Assembly (NCBI GenBank): GCA_022791755.1
Contig: JAAVZR010000024.1
Location: 94,962-158,961, forward strand
Reading direction: 5' to 3'
From: Lachnospiraceae bacterium
GTDB lineage: Bacteria > Bacillota > Clostridia > Lachnospirales > Lachnospiraceae
DNA: 64,000 bases
Below, piece after piece: positions 6,729-14,387 of this stretch (positions within the stretch are counted from its first letter, which is position 1; each line of letters opens with the position of its first letter). Below the pieces are notes generated by a model that was given only the letters and a program-made list of their open reading frames with translations, had not been told where the DNA came from and did no database searches. The translations under genes and the position numbers were made by a program.

Positions 6729-7547
6729 TTACAGACAAAACATCACAAATTTCAGCACATCCATATAGTCGTTGGCCTCATACATGACCGTCTTGGGACC
6801 TGTTTTCACTGCTCCCGGATAAAAAGAACTGGTATAGGCTTTCTTATGCTCCCGATACTCCACGCAAAGGCAAAAATGCTTTGGCGCCGGGATCAGACAG
6901 CCGGACGGCTCTCCTGCCCTGCGCTGACTGTACAGGCGGCTCACCGCCTCCGTCATGCCGTCTTTTATGCGCTCTTTCGCCTCCTCGGGATGCAGCCCCA
7001 CAGAGCCGCCTCCGATCCCCCGGCTGGTGGCCACGGTCGTAATGGCAGGGCACAGCTCCTTTGCCATTTCGCAGATCATCTCATCACCGCTTATGAAGAT
7101 CACCGGAATCTTCAGGCTGGCCGCATACATGGCGTTCAGCGTAAATTCACTGCATGGCATCCCGTTGAGCGTCACTTTCTCCACTCCCAGATTCATCGTA
7201 TGCGCCAGCGGATTTCCGTCGCTGCCTGCACAGGTATGATAGCCTGTCATGGCTGCTGCCTGAAAGCTCTCATCCAGTCCGTCCATCATACCGGCCGGAC
7301 CACCGGTCCAGCCCCGCAGGATACGTACACGGCGCGGCATGGCTGAGGGATCCAGATTTCTGGCTGAATCATGGGCGTCACGGACCAGGATCTCCGAAGC
7401 TCCTCCATCCAAAGCTCCCTCGCAGGCGGCCGTCACTTCCTTCGTCATCTGTCCTGCGAAGTATGCATACCGGTCTCCCGGCTCCGTCTCCTTCCAGTTC
7501 ACGATACCGGCCGTTCCTTCAATATCCGCACTGACAAAAAGCCTCAT
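6729..7547 (-). CDS. M55-family D-aminopeptidase (DppA-like)
   Basis: 272 residues. The family contains zinc D-aminopeptidases such as Bacillus DppA, which act on D-Ala peptides derived from peptidoglycan. Visible metal and active-site residues: SADIEG (D8 and E10), RDAHD near 56-60, the GYHT histidine near 104, LAHTMN near 115 and SEF near 133, followed by the Gly-rich SRGIGGGSVGLHP segment. It overlaps the upstream mrp gene by 4 bp (ATGA, 7544-7547). No signal peptide, so it would act on imported cell-wall peptides. Confidence 0.9.
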   Translation of the reverse strand: MRLFVSADIEGTAGIVNWKETEPGDRYAYFAGQMTKEVTAACEGALDGGASEILVRDAHDSARNLDPSAMPRRVRILRGWTGGPAGMMDGLDESFQAAAMTGYHTCAGSDGNPLAHTMNLGVEKVTLNGMPCSEFTLNAMYAASLKIPVIFISGDEMICEMAKELCPAITTVATSRGIGGGSVGLHPEEAKERIKDGMTEAVSRLYSQRRAGEPSGCLIPAPKHFCLCVEYREHKKAYTSSFYPGAVKTGPKTVMYEANDYMDVLKFVMFCL

Positions 7548-8389
7548 GTGGCGCTTCCTTTCGCAAGCTCCTGTTCCAGCACGTCTGCCACATCTGCCAG
7601 AGGATTTTCTTCCAGAAACTCGATCTTTCCCGCGTCGCAGGCTTCTGCGATCTTCGGGTCGATAGGCATACGTCCCAGCACTTTCAGGCCATGCTCCTTG
7701 GCTACCTCTTCGATATGGCTTTCTCCAAAGATCTTATAATCCCTGCCATTATCCGGGCAGCGGAAATACGACATATTCTCCACCAGCCCCAGAATCGGGA
7801 TCTTCATCATCTCGGCCATCTTCACCGCCTTACCCACGATCATGGATACCAGCTCCTGGGGAGAAGTCACGATAATAATGCCGTCCACCGGCAGAGACTG
7901 GAATACGGTCAGCGGGACATCGCCGGTTCCCGGAGGCATGTCCACAAACAGATAGTCCTCATCCTCCCAGATTACATCCGTCCAGAACTGCTTCACCGCG
8001 TTGGCGATCAGGGCTCCGCGCCACACCACCGGGTCTGTCTCATCGGGCAGGAGCAGATTCACAGACATCACGTCGATCCCCGTGGCGCTCTGTGCAGGGA
8101 AAATCCCGTCGTCATTGCCCACTGCCTTTTCATGGATTCCGAAGGCCTTCGGAATCGACGGACCGGTGATATCAGCGTCCAGTATCCCCACGTTCAACCC
8201 CTTTTCCTTCATGGCGCAGGCCATCAGGGATGTCACGAGAGATTTCCCCACGCCTCCTTTGCCGCTGACGATCCCGACCACCTTCTTTATATTGCTCCAC
8301 TTGTGAGGAGCTGCGCTGAAGTCCGGCGCTCCCTTGCGATCTGCGCAGTTGCTGTTACAGCTGCCGCAGTCATGGCTGCATTCGTTCAT
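7544..8389 (-). CDS. mrp: Mrp/NBP35-type Fe-S cluster carrier ATPase
   Basis: 281 residues from the ATG at 8389 (AGAAGGAG upstream). The N-terminus has a Cys cluster with C4, C8, C11 and C15, then a deviant Walker A SGKGGVGKS (about 42-50), DADITGPSIP, and DMPPGTGD. These proteins bind and deliver Fe-S clusters as dimers. The C-terminal CxxC that bridges the cluster in many Mrp proteins reads CPDN here: the second cysteine is replaced by Asn, and the N-terminal cluster may take over its role. It is coupled to the M55 peptidase gene downstream. Confidence 0.9.
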   Translation of the reverse strand: MNECSHDCGSCNSNCADRKGAPDFSAAPHKWSNIKKVVGIVSGKGGVGKSLVTSLMACAMKEKGLNVGILDADITGPSIPKAFGIHEKAVGNDDGIFPAQSATGIDVMSVNLLLPDETDPVVWRGALIANAVKQFWTDVIWEDEDYLFVDMPPGTGDVPLTVFQSLPVDGIIIVTSPQELVSMIVGKAVKMAEMMKIPILGLVENMSYFRCPDNGRDYKIFGESHIEEVAKEHGLKVLGRMPIDPKIAEACDAGKIEFLEENPLADVADVLEQELAKGSAT

Positions 8390-8531
8390 AAAAATTCTCC
8401 TTCTGACTTTTTTGAGTCCAAAAGCTCTGCCACGCGGTCGAAAGCTATGACCGCATAAAGAAGCAGGGCCTTCTGACCCTGCTATCATTATATTCCATCT
8501 TTCCCCGTATTACAAGGCTAAAATAGACCTG

Positions 8532-10121
8532 TCACAATCTCTTCACCCGCGTCAAAAGTCCCCACAGCCCCACTGTCACCGCAGCCCACAGGATACATTC
8601 CGCACCGCCCACAGCCCACAGAGGCACATCTGACAGCTTCACCGCCACAAAAGCCATGACAACGCCCACGATCAGTCCCAGAAATATGCCGCACACGGAG
8701 GATGTACTTCTCTTCACCACCTGTGTCTGATTCTCCCACTGATAAACCGGGAATTTCAGGTTCAGAAACACACCGCTCACTGCCGTAAAGCACACTGCCA
8801 CCACAGCTAACAGAAACATGACAAGAGCTTCCGCCACCGGCGGCCTGACGCTGATCCATAAAAACACGCTGCTGACCACGGCGCCCGGCAGACTAAGGGT
8901 CAGATTCACCAGTATTTTTGACAAAAACACGTCCCGCAGGCTGACCGGCAGGGATTGAATAATCCACAGCTGCTTCCCCTCCAATGACAGCGAGACGCAG
9001 GCCGTATTTCCCATCGACAAAAGAATCGCCGGAAGGTATAAAATAATCCGTGAAAGATACCTCTCCAGCCCCGGAACGTTCGTCGCCCCAAGCAATGCCT
9101 CCTGCCCCATAAAGCACATCACCGCCGAAGCTGCCACGGCCATAAGAACTCCGATTCCCATGTTGATTACATAGACAGGCGAAGAGATAAAGCCCTTCCA
9201 CTCTTTATGATACAGAGCCATAAGCGGCGAACGGCCGCCTAAATGTCCCACCTGGTAGCCCCGGGATGTGCCATGGGCCGTGAGTCCGTTCTGTATCTTC
9301 TGGTACAGAGCCGATAAAATCATTACGAATACCAGATACAGACCTATAGACGCTCCCGCAAAGGCCGCGAATGCCTGTATGCTGTGTGCCGTCACCGCCA
9401 AACCGAACCAGGCCGCCGGCAGATAGATCCGTCCCAGAAGAACCGCGATCTGATCACCCAGCGCAGCAATGGAAGCCGCATTTAACTGACTCTCATCCAT
9501 CATGCCCATCTTCATGGACAGGCCCAGTATGCCAAACACCAGCACCAGGGAAAACACCACGGTCATTATGTTACTGTAGCGAAAGCGGGACGATACGGCC
9601 GCCACCAGCGCTGCCGCCACAGAGGCCAGCGTAGTGGGAATGAGGCTCGCCAGCATCGCTCCCAGAATCCAGAAGACCCAGGGCAGAGCCTCGCTCACTC
9701 CGCTCAGATACACCACGCCCATAGGCGCCATGACCCCCAGCGAACACACCGTGTTAAAAATATACATGGTGGCAAAGCGGCTGGTAATCGTCACGGAAAC
9801 CGGCACCGGCAACGCCATTAAAAGGTCATAGTCCCGACACCCGAACAGTACGCCGTTCGCCTTTAAAAAAGTAAAAAATATCGTCGCCAGACCGCCCATC
9901 GTGACAGCATAGAGGGGAATCAGCCGTGCAAGCCCCACCATCTTAAGCCCCACTGCCATGGTATAGCAGTACCAGACGATCAGGGCCGCCAGAAAGATAT
10001 AAACCATACCCATGGCCGCAAAGCCTGCCCGCCGGCGTCTGTCCTTTTGCTTCAACCCGGAAAGACGCAGCGTATTGAGAAGCTGCACCTTTAAAAGCAG
10101 CCAGAATTTCCTACTCACCAT
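8532..10121 (-). CDS. ABC-2-type exporter permease, 529 residues
   Basis: Large integral membrane protein with about a dozen hydrophobic segments spread over the sequence and a basic N-terminus (SGLKQKDRRRRAG). It is the partner of the ATPase encoded directly upstream: the two frames overlap by 11 bp, and the permease start is preceded by GGAGGTGACC. The pair is a typical exporter of the YtrB-like or uncharacterised kind. The substrate cannot be read from sequence. Two operator-like palindromes in front of the ATPase suggest that it is repressed. Confidence 0.85.
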   Translation of the reverse strand: MVSRKFWLLLKVQLLNTLRLSGLKQKDRRRRAGFAAMGMVYIFLAALIVWYCYTMAVGLKMVGLARLIPLYAVTMGGLATIFFTFLKANGVLFGCRDYDLLMALPVPVSVTITSRFATMYIFNTVCSLGVMAPMGVVYLSGVSEALPWVFWILGAMLASLIPTTLASVAAALVAAVSSRFRYSNIMTVVFSLVLVFGILGLSMKMGMMDESQLNAASIAALGDQIAVLLGRIYLPAAWFGLAVTAHSIQAFAAFAGASIGLYLVFVMILSALYQKIQNGLTAHGTSRGYQVGHLGGRSPLMALYHKEWKGFISSPVYVINMGIGVLMAVAASAVMCFMGQEALLGATNVPGLERYLSRIILYLPAILLSMGNTACVSLSLEGKQLWIIQSLPVSLRDVFLSKILVNLTLSLPGAVVSSVFLWISVRPPVAEALVMFLLAVVAVCFTAVSGVFLNLKFPVYQWENQTQVVKRSTSSVCGIFLGLIVGVVMAFVAVKLSDVPLWAVGGAECILWAAVTVGLWGLLTRVKRL

Positions 10122-10824
10122 CGGTCACCTCCATAAACAAATCCTCCAGCGAATGGTCGCGGACCAGCTTCTCCATATCGCCGTCCACCACCAGGCGTCC
10201 GTCACGGATGATTGCCACCTTATTGCACAGCTTCTGGGCCACCTCCAGCACATGGGTGGAGAAAAATATGGCTCCGCCCCGGCTGCATATCTCCCGCATC
10301 GTCTCCTTCAGCATCAGGCTGGCCTTGGGGTCCAGCCCCACGAAAGGCTCGTCTAAGACCAGAAGCCTCGGCTCATGGATGAGCGCGGAAATGATTGCCA
10401 CCTTCTGCCGCATACCGTGAGAGTAGGAACCGATGGAATCTCCCAGCGCCTGTGTGATTTCAAAGCGATCCCCGTACTCACGAATCCGCTTCTCCTTCTC
10501 TCCCGGCGTCACCCCGAATATGTCCCCGATAAAATTCAGATACTGTATCCCGGTCAGATGCTCATACAGATCCGGATTATCCGGAATATACGCCGTCACC
10601 TGCTTACACCGGAGAGGCTCCCGCTTCACATCATGCCCGTCGATCCGAATTTCCCCCTCCTCAAAGTCCAGCACGCCCACCACCGATTTGATCGTGGTGC
10701 TCTTGCCCGCGCCGTTATGTCCGATAAATCCATAGATATCTCCATTTGCCACCGTCAGCGACAGATGATCCACAGCCTTCTTTCCATTTTTATACGTTTT
10801 AGTCAGATTTCTGATTTCCAGCAT
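10111..10824 (-). CDS. ABC transporter ATP-binding protein
   Basis: 237 residues with all nucleotide-binding motifs: Walker A GHNGAGKST (35-43), signature YSHGMRQKV, Walker B LLVLDEPFVGLD and the switch histidine in STHVLE. The sequence is closest in style to single-domain ATPases that pair with ABC-2 permeases. It is the first gene of the two-gene operon and starts downstream of a candidate promoter (TTGATT, 16 bp, TATCCT on the minus strand) flanked by two identical-arm palindromes. Confidence 0.93.
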   Translation of the reverse strand: MLEIRNLTKTYKNGKKAVDHLSLTVANGDIYGFIGHNGAGKSTTIKSVVGVLDFEEGEIRIDGHDVKREPLRCKQVTAYIPDNPDLYEHLTGIQYLNFIGDIFGVTPGEKEKRIREYGDRFEITQALGDSIGSYSHGMRQKVAIISALIHEPRLLVLDEPFVGLDPKASLMLKETMREICSRGGAIFFSTHVLEVAQKLCNKVAIIRDGRLVVDGDMEKLVRDHSLEDLFMEVTDGE

Positions 10825-10854
10825 AGATATTCTCCCGTCCTTTCCTGTCTACAC

Positions 10855-10874
10855 ATTTAGAAATATATCTAAAT
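10855..10874. promoter_or_regulatory. Operator-like palindrome 1 upstream of the ABC operon
   Basis: ATTTAGA-6-TCTAAAT, perfect 7-bp arms, 31 bp before the ATPase start codon and just downstream of its candidate -10 region. A second copy with the same arms lies 56 bp away. Confidence 0.6.
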
Positions 10875-10910
10875 ATAGGATACCATAACTCCCGGAAAAA
10901 TCAATACTAT

Positions 10911-10930
10911 ATTTAGAAAAATATCTAAAT
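10911..10930. promoter_or_regulatory. Operator-like palindrome 2 between divergent promoters
   Basis: ATTTAGA-6-TCTAAAT with the same arms as the copy at 10855-10874 but a different centre. It lies upstream of the minus-strand -35 and 9 bp before the plus-strand -35 of the methylase gene, so one regulator could control both directions. Confidence 0.6.
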
Positions 10931-10939
10931 GTTTTGCGA

Positions 10940-10968
10940 TTGACGCTCCCACCCGCTTCCTTTATAAT
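10940..10968 (+). promoter_or_regulatory. Sigma-A promoter of the RNA methylase gene
   Basis: TTGACG (10940-10945), 17-bp spacer, TATAAT (10963-10968). It lies 68 bp before the start codon of the plus-strand methyltransferase. Confidence 0.85.
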
Positions 10969-11036
10969 AAGATGAGAGGACTCCGAATCCTCTTCCTGAT
11001 CCTTAACAGCATTCTCAATACGAAAGGAAACCATAC

Positions 11037-11930
11037 ATGTGGATAGCAGATAAATGGAGCGATTACAAAGTGCTGGACTGCTCCGGCAAAGAAAAGCTGG
11101 AACGCTGGGGAAGCTATGTGCTGATACGTCCGGATCCCCAGGTCATCTGGGAGACTCCCCGGACACTGCGCGGCTGGAAGCATCCCAATGCCCACTATCA
11201 CCGCAGCGAACGGGGCGGCGGACAGTGGCAGTTTTTTGATCTGCCCGAACAGTGGAGCATCCATTACCGCAGCCTTACCTTCCAGCTGAAGCCCTTCAGC
11301 TTTAAGCATACGGGGCTCTTTCCCGAACAGGCAGTCAACTGGGACTGGTTCTCTGCTGTGATTCGCCGAAAGCAGCCGGATCCCGGTCACCCTGTGAAGG
11401 TGTTAAATCTCTTTGCCTATACCGGAGGCGCCACGCTGGCCGCTGCCGCCGCCGGCGCCTGCGTGACCCATGTGGACGCTTCTAAGGGAATGGTCACCTG
11501 GGCCAGGGAAAATGCAAAATCCAGCGGGCTGGAGCATGCTCCTATTCGCTGGATTGTGGACGACTGTATGAAGTTTGTGGAGCGGGAGGGACGACGGGGC
11601 AGCACCTATGACGCCATCATCATGGATCCTCCGTCCTATGGCCGCGGACCCAAGGGTGAAATCTGGAAAATCGAAGACGCCATCCATCCCCTTATTCGGG
11701 CCTGCACGGCGATATTATCCCCCGAACCGCTCTTCTTCCTGATTAATTCCTACACCACCGGACTACAGCCTGCGGTGCTGTCCTACATGATGAATATGGA
11801 GATCACCGCCCGCTTTGGAGGACACACCGATGCCCAGGAGATCGGCCTTCCCGTCACCAGCTCACAGCTCATCCTCCCCTGCGGCTGCTCCGGGCGATGG
11901 GAGAGGACGCCGGACAGCGGATGCCGGTGA
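11037..11930 (+). CDS. Class I SAM-dependent methyltransferase, RlmI-like
   Basis: 297 residues. Motif I NLFAYTGGATL (about 122-132), the acidic DASKG loop, and the catalytic IIMDPPSYGRG (about 199-209) are those of the RlmI/RlmK group of rRNA cytosine-C5 or guanine methylases. The N-terminal PUA domain of RlmI is absent, as in many shorter Firmicutes homologues. An AAGGA lies before the ATG. The gene is divergent from the ABC exporter and ends in a terminator shared with the converging lipoprotein gene. The target RNA is not known. Confidence 0.85.
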   Translation: MWIADKWSDYKVLDCSGKEKLERWGSYVLIRPDPQVIWETPRTLRGWKHPNAHYHRSERGGGQWQFFDLPEQWSIHYRSLTFQLKPFSFKHTGLFPEQAVNWDWFSAVIRRKQPDPGHPVKVLNLFAYTGGATLAAAAAGACVTHVDASKGMVTWARENAKSSGLEHAPIRWIVDDCMKFVEREGRRGSTYDAIIMDPPSYGRGPKGEIWKIEDAIHPLIRACTAILSPEPLFFLINSYTTGLQPAVLSYMMNMEITARFGGHTDAQEIGLPVTSSQLILPCGCSGRWERTPDSGCR

Positions 11931-11981
11931 TACGGTCTTTGACGCTCCTCTTTAGAGGCATTCTCATCGAACATGGGAAAA

Positions 11982-12010
11982 GGGCGGCCTACTGCGCCGC
12001 CCCGTTTTTT
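11982..12010 (+). terminator. Terminator after the methylase, embedded in the 3' end of the convergent lipoprotein gene
   Basis: GGGCGGC (11982-11988), a 7-nt loop, GCCGCCC (11996-12002), then CG and a run of T. The stem overlaps the last codons and the stop of the YARHG lipoprotein gene on the opposite strand. Confidence 0.85.
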
Positions 12011-12699
12011 TCCTTTCTGGCCTTCTCCACCGCCACCACGTTGCTTATATTCTTATTCTCCGTGGCATTAAAGGGTAATTCTGCCTGAGCCTCAAAATCT
12101 CTCAAGCTGATCGTCCCCTCATACCAGTCAAAAGCGCCATAAAGCTGATTAAGGTCTTCATCCCCGAAGATCATTCCATGTCTGGCATAAATCTCATTGC
12201 GGAAAATCTTACACATCACATCCGAGAGACCCTCCAGCTCCTCTTTGGAATACACCTTATTCTGCGAGTCAAAAATCGGCTCTGAAAAAGCCTCGTCACC
12301 CCGATTCACCGATTCCAGATACGAGGTCAGCTCCGCGGCAAACTCGCTCTTATGAAATTCCTCCATCCGTTTCTCGAAATCACCGTCTCTCTCCGGCTGC
12401 GTACTCTCCGGTACAGAACTCTCATTCTCCTCTGCCTGCCGGGTATCTTCCGCGGTACCGTCCCGGGGACCGCTTTCCTCTGCTTCCCCGTCCGGTTTCT
12501 CCTCTTTCGGGCCTGTCGTCTCCGTCCCGGGAGTTTCCCCGGTCTCTCCGTCCGCCAAACTGCCCCCTGTATTTCCAAACTGGCCGAAATCCACCTTTAC
12601 CTCCGCCTCTGAGCCAAACATTCCGCAGCCGGACAAAAGCAGGCTTAGCGCCAGGCAGGACACCGTGTTTCTTATTCCTCTGATTTTTCTGTCTTTCAT
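11989..12699 (-). CDS. YARHG-domain lipoprotein
   Basis: 236 residues. It has a lipoprotein signal peptide with the lipobox LLSGC (Cys at about 25), then a long Glu/Thr/Gly/Pro-rich, disordered linker to about residue 105, and a C-terminal YARHG domain with the naming motif NEIYARHGMIF at about 167-177. YARHG domains are extracellular modules of unknown function found on surface proteins of Firmicutes. The start codon has GGGGGAACC upstream. It stands alone and converges with the methylase gene. Confidence 0.85.
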   Translation of the reverse strand: MKDRKIRGIRNTVSCLALSLLLSGCGMFGSEAEVKVDFGQFGNTGGSLADGETGETPGTETTGPKEEKPDGEAEESGPRDGTAEDTRQAEENESSVPESTQPERDGDFEKRMEEFHKSEFAAELTSYLESVNRGDEAFSEPIFDSQNKVYSKEELEGLSDVMCKIFRNEIYARHGMIFGDEDLNQLYGAFDWYEGTISLRDFEAQAELPFNATENKNISNVVAVEKARKEKNGAAQ

Positions 12700-12836
12700 A
12701 TTCTGGTTCCCCCGTTTCTCAAGCCTCTTTGGACTATTTTTGCCAGTATATCAGATTCTCCGGAAAATTTTCCTGCTTTTCCTCTTACGGTTTTCTTACA
12801 CATTTCCAGCCGCTTCCGGCAGATACTCCCGGCTGC

Positions 12837-14387
12837 CTACATTAACGGAGCAAATAACCGAAGAACCGCATAGTATATTTCCTTTCGCACCGGAAGCCTT
12901 CCTGTCCGGTACTCCGTCACCTCCCGGCACTCCTTCAGAGTGTTCAGAAAGTCGTCACGGACCTGCGTCGCCACGCTGTTGGCATAATGCAGCGTCCCGC
13001 ACTCAAAATGCAGGTAAAGGCTCCTGTAGTCAAAATTTACGGTACCCACCGTCGCCACCCGGTCATCGCAGACCATACACTTCGCATGGACAAATCCAGG
13101 CGTGTACTCATAGATCCGTACTCCCTGATCCAGAAGCTCCGGATAGTGGGAGCGAGTCAGCTGATACACCGTCTTTTTATCGGGAATTCCCGGTGTCATG
13201 ATCCGTACATCCACACCTCTCTTTGCCGCCAGGCACAGGCAGGTGGTCATCTCATGATCCGTTATCAGATACGGCGTGTAGATATACACATACCGGCTGG
13301 CTCCATTGATCAGATTCATATATACATTCTCGGCCAAAATCTCATCATCCAACGGCGTATCGGCATAAGGCTGTACATACCCCTCGCCCGAAAAACCGGC
13401 AGGATGCCATACCCTCGGCCGGAATTGATCCAGCTCCCGGTCGGTGGGGCGGAATGCGTTCCACATATTCAGAAACATCAGAGTCAGACTCCACACCGCT
13501 TCCCCTCTTAGTACCACGCCGGTATCCTTCCAGCGGCCATGGGGAGAACTCACATTGATATATTCATCAGCCAGATTGATCCCTCCGGTAAATGCCGTAT
13601 GTCCGTCGATGACCAGGATCTTTCTGTGATCCCGGTTATTCATCACCACGGACAGAAAAGGTACAAAAGGATTAAAGCTGATGCATCGGATCCCGGCTTC
13701 CTCCATCGTGCGCCAGTATCCTCCCGGCAGTTTAAACAAACTCCCCACGTCATCATAGATGAACCGCACATCCACACCGGCGGCCGCCTTTTCCTTCAAA
13801 ATCTCCAGGATACTGTTCCACATCACTCCTTCCTGGACGATAAAATATTCCAGGAAAATGTAGTGTTCTGCTTTCCTCAGCTCCTCCAGAATCACCGGAA
13901 AATTCAGATCCCCCAGGGGAAAATACTCGGCCTGCGTATTTTGGTAAACCGGATAGCCCCGCCTGGCCAGATACCGCATCTGTCCGGCCAGGTGAGGCTC
14001 CTCCTCTTCTATCTCTTTAAGCAGTTTTTCGTTTTGCTCCGTATATGGCACCGTCAGGCTGTCTGCCCGAAGAAGCGCATCCCGCATTTTCTTCTTGGGC
14101 CGCCTTCCTCCAAAAGCCAGATAGAGAAGTCCGCCAAACAGCGGAAATATCAGAATCGGCACCACCCATGCCAGCTTCACCGACGGATTTTTATCACTGT
14201 TAATGATATAAGCCACCACGATTATACTGATGATTGCCAGCACAATCGAAGCCGGCACCGAATACCGCACCAGGCGAAGCAGCATACTCCCCAGCCACAG
14301 GATCTGTAAGATCAACAGCACTCCCACGATCACTACGCGGCTGGTCACGGCCCGCAAAACTTTCTTCAGTGTTCTTGTTAATCGCAT
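12837..14387 (-). CDS. cls: Cardiolipin synthase (PLD family)
   Basis: 516 residues. Two N-terminal membrane helices (about 15-35 and 40-60) are followed by two phospholipase D repeats, each with an HxK(x4)D motif: HRKILVID near 257 and HAKCMVCD near 437. It condenses two phosphatidylglycerol molecules, or PG with another donor, into cardiolipin at the membrane. Length and layout are those of bacterial ClsA-type enzymes. Its ATG shares a base with the stop codon of the GH3 gene (TAATG), so the two are co-translated, an unusual pairing of a lipid enzyme and a glycosidase. Confidence 0.93.
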   Translation of the reverse strand: MRLTRTLKKVLRAVTSRVVIVGVLLILQILWLGSMLLRLVRYSVPASIVLAIISIIVVAYIINSDKNPSVKLAWVVPILIFPLFGGLLYLAFGGRRPKKKMRDALLRADSLTVPYTEQNEKLLKEIEEEEPHLAGQMRYLARRGYPVYQNTQAEYFPLGDLNFPVILEELRKAEHYIFLEYFIVQEGVMWNSILEILKEKAAAGVDVRFIYDDVGSLFKLPGGYWRTMEEAGIRCISFNPFVPFLSVVMNNRDHRKILVIDGHTAFTGGINLADEYINVSSPHGRWKDTGVVLRGEAVWSLTLMFLNMWNAFRPTDRELDQFRPRVWHPAGFSGEGYVQPYADTPLDDEILAENVYMNLINGASRYVYIYTPYLITDHEMTTCLCLAAKRGVDVRIMTPGIPDKKTVYQLTRSHYPELLDQGVRIYEYTPGFVHAKCMVCDDRVATVGTVNFDYRSLYLHFECGTLHYANSVATQVRDDFLNTLKECREVTEYRTGRLPVRKEIYYAVLRLFAPLM

